Shown piece by piece: positions 1-7,327 of a stretch of DNA of 64,000 nt. How positions within the stretch are numbered: position 1 is the first letter of the stretch; each line of letters opens with the position of its first letter. The notes below the pieces were generated by a model that ran no database searches, was not told the origin of the DNA, and saw only the letters and a list, made by a program, of their open reading frames with translations. Position numbers and translations under genes: made by a program. Source of the stretch: Paraburkholderia sp. BCC1884 (GTDB taxonomy: Bacteria; Pseudomonadota; Gammaproteobacteria; Burkholderiales; Burkholderiaceae); the NCBI RefSeq assembly GCF_900996225.1, contig NZ_CAAJGL010000112.1:1-64000 (forward strand), in the 5' to 3' direction.

Positions 1-2
1 AC

Positions 3-65
3 TGCTACGACCTTTACATCGCCCATCATCACTTCCACACCATCGACATGAACATGACGGAATGA
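3..65 (+). CDS. C-terminal tail of an unrecognised CDS (5' truncated by the window)
   Basis: An open frame runs from the window edge to a TGA at 63-65 and gives about 20 residues rich in His, ending in IDMNMTE. I do not recognise the family from so short a tail. The 17-bp direct repeats immediately downstream resemble the ends of insertion sequences, so this may be the end of a transposase, but that is inference. The reading frame itself could also be fortuitous. Confidence 0.3.
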   Translation, partial: CYDLYIAHHHFHTIDMNMTE

Positions 66-75
66 CCGGATAAAT

Positions 76-115
76 GTGTTACCCATGTCCCGTTACGGGT
101 GTTACCCATGTCCCG
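76..115. repeat. Pair of 17-bp direct repeats, possible IS end
   Basis: The 17-bp word GTGTTACCCATGTCCCG occurs exactly at 76-92 and again at 99-115, so the two starts are 23 bp apart, about two helical turns. Repeated sites of this kind are common at IS ends as transposase binding sites. They lie just after the stop codon of the truncated CDS. No partner end is visible in the window. Confidence 0.5.
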
Positions 116-143
116 AGTCCATACACGGCGGCAAAGAAAGTGA

Positions 144-201
144 GTGCCCCCCCGCACAGGGGGAACGCTAATAGACCACCATGACCTCAAGGAAAGGCCA
201 A
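144..201 (+). repeat. 58-bp dispersed repeat, copy 1
   Basis: This 58-bp segment begins GTGCCCCCCCGCACAGGGGG and ends TCAAGGAAAGGCCAA. The reverse complement of 9063-9120 is the same sequence with only two substitutions. The inner C7-GCACA-G5 can form a small hairpin. After it comes an A/C-rich tract to about 320 with no convincing gene. I associate similar sequences with Burkholderia-group intergenic regions, but cannot verify that here. Confidence 0.75.
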
Positions 202-324
202 AAAACGCAAAAACCAAAGGCCAAAAACCGCAAAAACCAAAGACCAACCCCACCCCGCCAGGCAGACAAAAACCCCACCAACCGCCAGTCAGAAACACAA
301 AAAAGCGCCGCCCCCGCCGGGGCA

Positions 325-330
325 TATAAT
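325..330 (+). promoter_or_regulatory. Candidate -10 element for uvrD
   Basis: A perfect TATAAT sits 30 bp before the uvrD start codon in otherwise GC-rich sequence. No good -35 hexamer lies 16-18 bp upstream, in the A/C-rich tract, so this is a -10-only call. It implies a leader of roughly 20-25 nt. Confidence 0.4.
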
Positions 331-359
331 GTCGCACGACCTGCCGCCCCTCCAGACAA

Positions 360-2711
360 ATGCCCGACCTGCTAGCCAATCTCAACCCCGAACAACACGC
401 CGCCGTCACGCTCCCCAACGAACCCGCGCTCATCCTCGCCGGCGCGGGTAGCGGCAAAACCCGCGTGCTCATCACACGCATCGCATGGCTCATCCAGCAC
501 GGTCTGGCCTCGCCCGCCACCGTGCTCGCCGTGACCTTCACGAATAAGGCCGCCCGCGAAATGATGTCGCGCCTTTCGGCGCTTCTCCCCATCGACACGC
601 GCGGCATGTGGATCGGCACCTTCCACGGCCTCTGCAACCGCATGCTGCGCGCCCATCACCGCGATGCCGGCCTGCCGGCCACCTTCCAGATTCTCGACAC
701 CGCCGACCAGCTCTCCGCGATCAAGCGTCTCATGAAGGGCCTCAACGTCGACGACGAAAAGTACCCGGCGAAAAATCTCCAGTACTTCATCAACAACGCG
801 AAGGAACAAGGCCTGCGCCCGAAAGACGTCGACGCCACCGACAACTTCAACCTCAAATTCGTCGAACTCTACGAGGCCTACGACCAGCAATGCCAGCGCG
901 AAGGCGTGGTCGATTTCCCGGAACTGCTGCTGCGCTGCTATGAATTGCTCGCGCACAATCCGCCGCTGCGCGCCCACTATCAGGCGCGCTTCCGCCACAT
1001 TCTGGTCGACGAGTTCCAGGACACCAACAAGCTGCAGTACGCGTGGCTCAAAATGCTGGCGGGCCAGACCAACTCGATCTTCGCGGTCGGCGACGACGAT
1101 CAGTCGATCTACGCCTTCCGCGGCGCGAACGTCGGCAACATGCGCGACTTCGAACACGAGTTCAATGTCCGTCACCTGATCAAGCTCGAGCAGAACTATC
1201 GCTCGCACGGCCATATTCTCGATGCCGCCAATCAGCTGATCGCCAACAACTCGCGGCGGCTGGGCAAAAACCTGCGTACCGACGCGGGTCACGGCGAACC
1301 GGTGCGCGTGTACGAATCCGCCACCGATTCGCAGGAAGCCGGTTGGATCGTCGAGGAAATCAAGGCGCTCATCAGCACGGGCACCTCGCGCAGCGAAATC
1401 GCGATCCTGTATCGCAGCAATGCGCAGTCGCGCACGATCGAACACACGCTGGTCAATGCGGGCATCGCGTATCGTGTGTATGGCGGCTTGCGCTTTTTCG
1501 AGCGTCAGGAAGTCAAGCACGCGCTCGCCTATCTGCGCCTGATCGACAATCCGAACGACGACACCGCGTTCGCGCGCGTGGTCAATTTCCCAACGCGCGG
1601 CATCGGCGCGCGCTCCATCGAGCAACTCGCGGACGCGGCGCGTCTGTACAACTGCTCGATGGCTGCGGCGATTCCCTATGTCGCGGGCAAGGCGGGTTCG
1701 AGTCTCGCCGGCTTTGCGAACCTGGTCGGCAAGATGCGCGCGGAAACGCAGCAGATGAGCTTGCCGGAAACCGTCGAATACGTGGTTCGCGCGAGCGGTC
1801 TCTCCGAGTTCTACCAGAACGAACGTGAGGGCCAGGACCGGCTGGAGAACTTGCAGGAACTGGTCAACGCGGCCGCCGCATTCGTCAGCGAAGAGGGCTA
1901 CGGCATGGACACGCCGGCGCGCTCGATTCCGCTGCGCCCGGGCGCGACCTCGGCGCCCGAACTGGCCGTCGAAACCGACGACCCGAACACTGTCGTGCTG
2001 GACGCACCGGGCATCGCCGATCCGGCGCAAAACCCCGACACGATGACGCCGCTCGCGGGCTTCCTGTCGCACGCGTCGCTGGAAGCGGGCGACAACCAGG
2101 CGCAAGCGGGCCAGGAAGCCGTGCAGCTGATGACGGTGCACGCGGCCAAGGGCCTCGAGTTCACCGCAGTGTTCATCACCGGTCTCGAAGAGGGGTTGTT
2201 CCCGCACGAGAACAGCGCGATGGAATCGGACGGGCTGGAAGAGGAGCGTCGTTTGATGTACGTGGCGATCACGCGGGCGAAAGAGCGCTTGTATCTGTCG
2301 TTTGCGCAAAGCCGCATGTTGCACGGCCAGACGCGCTACAACATCCGCTCGCGTTTCTTCGACGAATTGCCGCAGGAAACGCTCAAGTGGCTCACGCCGA
2401 AGGTCGAGGCGGGCGCGCGTTGGGGCGGCCGCTCGGACAACGCCGGTTATGGGCGCGACTGGTTCTCGCGGCCGGGTTACACGGGCCCCGCCTCGTCGAC
2501 ACCGGCGCAGTTGCCCGCCTTCGCGAACGAGCAGCGGGCTGCCGAGACCGGTTTCCGGGTCGGCCAGCAGGTGTTCCACACGAAGTTCGGCGAAGGCACG
2601 ATCACCGCGCTCGAAGGCGGTGGCGTCGACGCCAAGGCGCAAGTCAAATTCAAGCGCCATGGCGAGAAGTGGCTGGCGCTCGCGGTAGCCAAATTGCAGG
2701 CGGTGGAATGA
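360..2711 (+). CDS. uvrD: ATP-dependent DNA helicase II (UvrD/PcrA type)
   Basis: A superfamily 1A 3'-5' DNA helicase acting in nucleotide excision repair, mismatch repair and fork rescue in the cytoplasm. Helicase motifs appear in order: Walker A GAGSGKT near residues 28-34, VDEFQDTN near 216, DDQSIYAFRGAN near 245, QNYRS, TVHAAKGLEF near 592, and VAITRAKERL. The C-terminus (GQQVFHTKFGEGTITAL) is the Tudor-like UvrD tail implicated in RNA polymerase binding. At 783 aa the length is normal beside about 720 for E. coli; the excess is mostly an Ala/Pro-rich insert near residues 510-570. The stop overlaps the next start (ATGA), suggesting coupled translation with mtnN. The start has little Shine-Dalgarno but follows a TATAAT closely. 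Confidence 0.95.
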   Translation: MPDLLANLNPEQHAAVTLPNEPALILAGAGSGKTRVLITRIAWLIQHGLASPATVLAVTFTNKAAREMMSRLSALLPIDTRGMWIGTFHGLCNRMLRAHHRDAGLPATFQILDTADQLSAIKRLMKGLNVDDEKYPAKNLQYFINNAKEQGLRPKDVDATDNFNLKFVELYEAYDQQCQREGVVDFPELLLRCYELLAHNPPLRAHYQARFRHILVDEFQDTNKLQYAWLKMLAGQTNSIFAVGDDDQSIYAFRGANVGNMRDFEHEFNVRHLIKLEQNYRSHGHILDAANQLIANNSRRLGKNLRTDAGHGEPVRVYESATDSQEAGWIVEEIKALISTGTSRSEIAILYRSNAQSRTIEHTLVNAGIAYRVYGGLRFFERQEVKHALAYLRLIDNPNDDTAFARVVNFPTRGIGARSIEQLADAARLYNCSMAAAIPYVAGKAGSSLAGFANLVGKMRAETQQMSLPETVEYVVRASGLSEFYQNEREGQDRLENLQELVNAAAAFVSEEGYGMDTPARSIPLRPGATSAPELAVETDDPNTVVLDAPGIADPAQNPDTMTPLAGFLSHASLEAGDNQAQAGQEAVQLMTVHAAKGLEFTAVFITGLEEGLFPHENSAMESDGLEEERRLMYVAITRAKERLYLSFAQSRMLHGQTRYNIRSRFFDELPQETLKWLTPKVEAGARWGGRSDNAGYGRDWFSRPGYTGPASSTPAQLPAFANEQRAAETGFRVGQQVFHTKFGEGTITALEGGGVDAKAQVKFKRHGEKWLALAVAKLQAVE

Positions 2712-3517
2712 GCGCACCTGGCGACGATACGGTTCGCAGCGGCGCCCCGGTTTCGCATCGTCCGCTCGGCATTCTCGCGGCCTTGCCGCAGGAACTCGGC
2801 GACCTGATCGAAGCGATGCGCGCCGAGTCCGGTCTGCGCACGATCACGCACGGTCAGCGGGACTATCACCTGGGCACCTTCCACGGCGCGCCGTGCGTCG
2901 TCACACTGGCGCGCGTCGGCAAGGTCGCGGCGGCGGCCACGGTCAGCGCGTTGATCCATGCGTTCGATGTCGAAGCGGTGGTTTTCACCGGCGTCGCCGG
3001 CGGAGTGGGGCAGGAGGTGCGGGTCGGCGATATCGTCGTGGCGAGCGAGTTGCTGCAACACGATCTCGACGCGTCGCCGCTGTTCCCGCGCTTCGAAGTG
3101 CCGCTGCTGGGCGTGTCGCGTTTCTCCGCGAACGCATCGCTCGCCAGCCAACTAGCCGCAGCCTGTGAACGCTTTATCGCGGAAGAGGGCGCGGCGACGG
3201 CCGCGCGTTTCGGCACCCGCGAGCCGCGCGTGCATCGCGGCCTGATCATTAGCGGCGATCAGTTCGTGGCGAGCGCGGCAGGCGTCCAGGCCTTGCGCGA
3301 TGCGTTGCCGGATGCGCTCGCGGTCGAGATGGAAGGCGCGGCGATTGCGCAGGTTTGCCACGAATACGGCGTGCCTTGCGCGGTCGTGCGCACCATTTCC
3401 GATACCGCCGACGACCACGCGCCAGCTTCGTTCGTGGCCTTTCTCACGGAGATCGCCGGCACGTATTCGAACGCGATTCTCACGCGCTTTCTGGCGGCGC
3501 GCGGTTCGGCGGCCTAG
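2708..3517 (+). CDS. mtnN: 5'-methylthioadenosine/S-adenosylhomocysteine nucleosidase
   Basis: Hydrolyses the glycosidic bond of methylthioadenosine and S-adenosylhomocysteine, serving methionine salvage and removal of SAH; in other bacteria the same reaction feeds AI-2 synthesis. The 269-aa product opens with ILAALPQELGDL, typical of the PNP_UDP family. It carries GDQFVAS near residue 183, AVEMEGAAIAQVC near 205 (substrate-contacting Met/Glu) and RTISDTAD with the catalytic Asp near 232. The ATG overlaps the uvrD stop as ATGA, which fixes the start and implies coupling. Its TAG overlaps the prpE stop on the other strand, so the genes converge with no spacer. It has about 25 extra N-terminal residues compared with E. 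coli Pfs. Confidence 0.92.
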   Translation: MSAPGDDTVRSGAPVSHRPLGILAALPQELGDLIEAMRAESGLRTITHGQRDYHLGTFHGAPCVVTLARVGKVAAAATVSALIHAFDVEAVVFTGVAGGVGQEVRVGDIVVASELLQHDLDASPLFPRFEVPLLGVSRFSANASLASQLAAACERFIAEEGAATAARFGTREPRVHRGLIISGDQFVASAAGVQALRDALPDALAVEMEGAAIAQVCHEYGVPCAVVRTISDTADDHAPASFVAFLTEIAGTYSNAILTRFLAARGSAA

Positions 3518-5424
3518 CTCTTTTTACTGCCGGTCTCCCCTAGCGCCTCGCGCACCTGCTGCAACGCCGCCGGATCTTCGATCGTCGGCAAATCGCCTGG
3601 CTCGCGACCCTCGGCAAGCGCCGCGATCGCGCGCCTCAGCAGCTTGCCGGAGCGCGTCTTCGGCAGCATCGACACCACCACCACGCGCGCCGGCCGGGCA
3701 ATCGCGCCAAGTTGGCGATCGACCGTCGCCGTGAGTTCGGCTTCGAGCTTCGTGCGCTTCTTTCCGTCCGCGAAGGCTTGCGCGTCGCGCAGTACGACGA
3801 AGGCCATCGCCGCCTGACCTTTCAGCGCATCCGTCACGCCGACCACCGCCACCTCGGCGACGGCCGCGTGGCTCGACAACGCCTCCTCGATCTCGCGCGT
3901 GCCGAGCCGATGGCCCGCCACGTTGATCACGTCGTCGGTGCGGCCGAGGATCGTCACGTAACCGTCTTCGTCCTGAATGCCCCAGTCGAAGGTCGAATAG
4001 ACCTGCTGGTTCGGAATGCTCGACCAGTACGTGCTGACGAAGCGCCTGTCGTCGCCCCACACGGTCGACATGCAGCCCGGCGGCAACGGATAGCCCAGCG
4101 TGAGCACACCTTTCTCGCCAGGCGTGCAAGGCTCGCCGGTGAGTTCGTTGCGCAAGCTCAGATCGAAGCCCGCCGACGGCACGCCCGGCGAGCCGAGTTT
4201 GGTGGGCAGCGCCTCGACGCCGCGCGGGATTGCCAGCATCGGCCAGCCGGTTTCGGTCTGCCAGTAGTTGTCGATCACCGGCTTGCCGAGCGCGTCGGCG
4301 ATCCATGCGGCGGTCGGCTCGTCGAGCGGTTCGCCCGCCAGAAACAAGCTGCGCAGGCTCGACAGATCGGCTTGTTTAAGCAGTTTGGGGTCCTGTTTTT
4401 TCAGCACGCGCAGGGCGGTCGGCGCGGTGAACATCAGATTGATCCTGTGCTGTTCGACGAGCCGCCACCAGATGCCGCCGTCGGGGCGAATCGGCGTGCC
4501 TTCGTACATCACGGTCGTCAGGCCCGCGATCAGCGGGGCATAGATGATGTAGCTGTGGCCGACCACCCAGCCCACGTCCGATGCCGTGAACATCGTGTCG
4601 CCGGGCTGGCCCTGAAAAATGTGTTCCATCGATGCCGCCAGCGCCACCGCATAGCCGCCGACGTCGCGTTGCACGCCCTTGGGCTTGCCGGTGGTGCCCG
4701 ACGTGTACAGCACGTAGGAAGGCTCGTTGGACTCCAGCCATTCGCACGGCACGTGGGCGTCGAAGAACTGTTCGCGCAGCGGTTCGTAGCTGACCAGATA
4801 GCTGGCGTTCAGACGTTCGGGCGCGAGTTGCCGATCGATCAGCAGCACGTGCGGCGTCTTGTGATTCGCGCGCGCCAACGCTTCGTCTACGAGCGGCGTG
4901 TAGTCGATCACCTTGCCGCCGCGCGCGCCGGCGTCGGCGGTGACGATCAGCACGGGTTTCGCGTCGTCGATGCGGGCCGCGAGATTAGGCGCCGCGAAGC
5001 CGCCGAACACCACCGAGTGAATCGCGCCGAGGCGCGCGCAGGCGAGCATCGCGAACAGCGCCTCGGGAATCATCGGCAGATAGAGCAGCACGACGTCGCC
5101 GCGCTTCACGCCGAGCGAGCGCATCACGGCGGCCATGCGGTTGATTTCCGCGTAGAGCTCGGCGTAGGTGTAGCGTCGCTCGATGCCGGTTTCCGTCGAG
5201 ACATAGACCAGTGCGTTCTGCTGCGCGCGCGCGGCCAGGTGACGATCGACCGCGTTGTGACACAGGTTGGTGCGTCCGCCGACGAACCAGCGCGCGAACG
5301 GCGGATTCGAGCGATCCAGCACCGTGTCGAACGGCGTATGCCAGTGGATGCGCCGCGCCTCGTCGCGCCAGAAATCTTCAGGGTTCTCGATCGAACGGCG
5401 GTGGAAGTCGCGATAGCTTGTCAT
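3514..5424 (-). CDS. prpE: Propionate--CoA ligase
   Basis: AMP-forming acyl-CoA synthetase (ANL superfamily) converting propionate, ATP and CoA to propionyl-CoA. The start MTSYRDFHRRSIENPEDFW gives 636 aa, close to PrpE length. The N-terminal ACAS domain is followed by the P-loop YTSGTTGKPKGV near residue 237, the YWQTETGWP adenylation motif, and the C-terminal SGKLLRRAI whose Lys near 591 is the usual acetylation target. Sequence style is PrpE rather than Acs. Upstream in-frame codons to 5544 lie in unrelated low-quality sequence. No prpB/C/D gene is nearby, so the methylcitrate cycle must be encoded elsewhere. Stops overlap convergently with mtnN. Confidence 0.9.
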   Translation of the reverse strand: MTSYRDFHRRSIENPEDFWRDEARRIHWHTPFDTVLDRSNPPFARWFVGGRTNLCHNAVDRHLAARAQQNALVYVSTETGIERRYTYAELYAEINRMAAVMRSLGVKRGDVVLLYLPMIPEALFAMLACARLGAIHSVVFGGFAAPNLAARIDDAKPVLIVTADAGARGGKVIDYTPLVDEALARANHKTPHVLLIDRQLAPERLNASYLVSYEPLREQFFDAHVPCEWLESNEPSYVLYTSGTTGKPKGVQRDVGGYAVALAASMEHIFQGQPGDTMFTASDVGWVVGHSYIIYAPLIAGLTTVMYEGTPIRPDGGIWWRLVEQHRINLMFTAPTALRVLKKQDPKLLKQADLSSLRSLFLAGEPLDEPTAAWIADALGKPVIDNYWQTETGWPMLAIPRGVEALPTKLGSPGVPSAGFDLSLRNELTGEPCTPGEKGVLTLGYPLPPGCMSTVWGDDRRFVSTYWSSIPNQQVYSTFDWGIQDEDGYVTILGRTDDVINVAGHRLGTREIEEALSSHAAVAEVAVVGVTDALKGQAAMAFVVLRDAQAFADGKKRTKLEAELTATVDRQLGAIARPARVVVVSMLPKTRSGKLLRRAIAALAEGREPGDLPTIEDPAALQQVREALGETGSKKS

Positions 5425-5593
5425 CTGCGGCGATCCTTCGGCTGCGTGAGGAGTCGGATGGCGGGCCGTGCGGCTGCAGGGTGGGCGGCGCACGAGCAGG
5501 GTAGGAATCGCACAAGCATAGAGCAGGCGCGGCCTCGCGGACAACGCGGGTTCACCATGAGCGCGGGCATTCGTCGCGTGGGTGTCCCGTCAA

Positions 5594-5620
5594 AGAAAAA
5601 AGGCGCCGTAGCGCCTTTTC
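5594..5620 (-). terminator. Intrinsic terminator of the Fsr-like gene
   Basis: Read on the minus strand, a stem (AAAAGGCGC with GCGCCTTTT, CGTA-type loop) is followed by a run of six Ts. It lies 27 bp past the exporter's stop codon and before the prpE start region. Confidence 0.75.
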
Positions 5621-5646
5621 TCAGTCGTGCCGAAACGATCCGATCG

Positions 5647-6897
5647 TCAGGCTTTCGCGCGCTTGCCTTCGACGTCCGGCAAGAACACCGTCAGCACGCC
5701 GATCAGCGGCAGGAACGAGCAGACCTTGTACACGTACGTGATGCTGGTCGCGTCGGCCAGTTGCCCGAGCACCGCCGCGCCGATCCCGCCCATGCCGAAC
5801 GCGAAACCGAAGAAGAGTCCGGCCACCATCCCGACCTTGCCCGGAATCAGCTCCTGGGCGTACACGAGAATCGCCGAGAACGCCGAGGCGAGCACGATGC
5901 CGATCAGCACCGTCAGCACGCCGGTCCAGAACAGATTGGCGTACGGCAGCAGCAGCGTGAACGGCGCCACGCCGAGGATCGACACCCAGATCACGTACTT
6001 GCGGCCGATCCGGTCGCCGATCGGACCACCGATCACCGTACCCGCCGCCACCGCCGCGAGGAACACGAACAGATGGATCTGAGCGGTCTGCACCGGCAAG
6101 TGGAACTTGTCGATCAGGTAGAAGGTGAAGTAGCTGTTGATGCTCGCGAGGTAGAAGTACTTCGAGAACACCAGCAGCATCAGCACGCTCATCGCGAACA
6201 TCACCTGGTTGCGTGAGAGCGTGGCGTGCGAGGTTTGCGCGCGGGCTTTCTTCACCGACGGATGCTGCTTGTACCAGCGGCCGATCTGCGTCAGCACGAC
6301 GATCGCGACGAGCGCCGCCACCGAGAACCACGCAATGCTGCGCTGGCCATGCGGAATCACGATCAGTGCCGCGAGCAGCGGTCCGAGCGACGAGCCCGCG
6401 TTGCCGCCCACCTGGAACAGCGACTGCGCGAGACCGTGACGGCCGCCCGAGGCCATGCGCGCCACTCGCGACGATTCCGGATGAAACACCGACGAACCGC
6501 AGCCGACCAGCGCCGCTGCCACCAGCAGCACGCCGAAGCTCGGCGCGACCGACATCAGCAGCAGGCCGGCGAGCGTGAAGCCCATGCCGACGGGCAGCGA
6601 ATACGGCTTCGGATGCTTGTCGGTGTAAGTGCCGACCAGCGGTTGCAGCAGCGACGCGGTGATCTGATAGGTCAACGTGATCAGGCCGATCTGCCCGAAC
6701 GACAACGAGAAGTTGTCTTTCAGCATCGGGTAGATCGCCAGGATCAACGACTGGATCATGTCGTTGAGCAGGTGCGTGAAGCTGATCGCACCGAGCACGG
6801 AATACACCGTGCGCTGGACTTTGGCGGCCGGTTGCGCGGCGGCGGGGGTGCCGGCTGGCGCGCCGGCGAGGGCGCTTTTATCGAGGCTCGTTTCCAT
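5647..6897 (-). CDS. fsr: MFS transporter, fosmidomycin-resistance (Fsr) type
   Basis: A 12-TM major facilitator of 416 aa in the inner membrane. The first helix motif ISFTHLLNDMIQSLILAIYP and the following LSFGQIGLITLTYQ are characteristic of the Fsr subgroup, which exports fosmidomycin and other drugs. The loop 2-3 region carries a GTYTDKHPKP variant of the MFS signature, and GGNAGSSLGPLLAAL lies in TM5. The N-terminal 25 residues are a low-complexity Ala/Pro tail before TM1. It is monocistronic, with its own terminator. The natural substrate is unknown; the family name reflects resistance phenotypes, so drug export is only an inference. Confidence 0.85.
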   Translation of the reverse strand: METSLDKSALAGAPAGTPAAAQPAAKVQRTVYSVLGAISFTHLLNDMIQSLILAIYPMLKDNFSLSFGQIGLITLTYQITASLLQPLVGTYTDKHPKPYSLPVGMGFTLAGLLLMSVAPSFGVLLVAAALVGCGSSVFHPESSRVARMASGGRHGLAQSLFQVGGNAGSSLGPLLAALIVIPHGQRSIAWFSVAALVAIVVLTQIGRWYKQHPSVKKARAQTSHATLSRNQVMFAMSVLMLLVFSKYFYLASINSYFTFYLIDKFHLPVQTAQIHLFVFLAAVAAGTVIGGPIGDRIGRKYVIWVSILGVAPFTLLLPYANLFWTGVLTVLIGIVLASAFSAILVYAQELIPGKVGMVAGLFFGFAFGMGGIGAAVLGQLADATSITYVYKVCSFLPLIGVLTVFLPDVEGKRAKA

Positions 6898-7232
6898 ACG
6901 CTAGACAGGAGAGAAGAAAAACTGCGGGTGATGAGTCGAAATCGCCGTCGTGGCCGGACAGGCCCGTTGCTGCGACATTACGTCGCGCTTTTCGGCGTTT
7001 GTTAGCTATTTGTCGAAGTTTAAATTGGCTTGAGCGAATTGTAAGGACAAGTTTTGTCGCGAATCGGACACTTTCGGCATCGGTCACGATCGCGGCGCAG
7101 GCTTGGTAAGCATTTTCATAAAAGTGAGCCCGGAGATTTTTGGCCATGTATAAAAACCGTCGCGGGCGCGAAGCTTACAAAACGGCGCGTTCGAAGCCGG
7201 GTGACGGGCGGCCGGTCATTGAGCGAGAACGT

Positions 7233-7260
7233 TAAAGATCGCCGATGTTCAGGCCGTAAA
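7233..7260 (+). promoter_or_regulatory. Candidate sigma-28 (FliA) promoter of the chemoreceptor gene
   Basis: TAAA at 7233-7236 is followed 16 bp later by GCCGTAAA at 7253-7260, close to the flagellar consensus TAAA-N15-GCCGATAA. It lies 67 bp before an MCP start, where FliA-dependent promoters are expected. Spacing is one base long and the -10 has one displaced base, so the call is tentative. The rest of 6898-7232 shows no gene I can support. Confidence 0.45.
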
Positions 7261-7280
7261 CACGCACGGATAAGTAGCAA

Positions 7281-7303
7281 TGCCGGAACCGACCTTTCCG
7301 GCA
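7281..7303 (+). other. 5'-UTR stem-loop upstream of the MCP gene
   Basis: A perfect 8-bp inverted repeat, TGCCGGAA and TTCCGGCA with a 7-nt loop, lies 24 nt before the start codon and about 10 nt before the G-rich ribosome binding region. No T-run follows, so it is not an intrinsic terminator. It could affect mRNA stability or initiation. Confidence 0.5.
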
Positions 7304-7327
7304 GCTCTATAAGTGGGGACGGGGAAT

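Noticed and set aside
181..375. Lys-rich 64-aa ORF starting MTSRKGQ inside the 58-bp repeat, echoed by a similar ORF at the second copy
   Set aside because: The shared start comes from the repeat itself; the sequences diverge at once after it, and the first overlaps the uvrD start in another frame. No Shine-Dalgarno.
372..2717. 781-codon open frame antisense to uvrD
   Set aside because: It mirrors the whole uvrD gene. High-GC codon bias keeps this antisense frame open; the translation is Arg/Ala/Val-rich with no domain.
3712..6216. 834-codon plus-strand open frame across prpE and the Fsr-like gene
   Set aside because: It spans two genuine minus-strand genes and their terminator, and is His/Arg-rich low-complexity sequence, so it is an antisense shadow.
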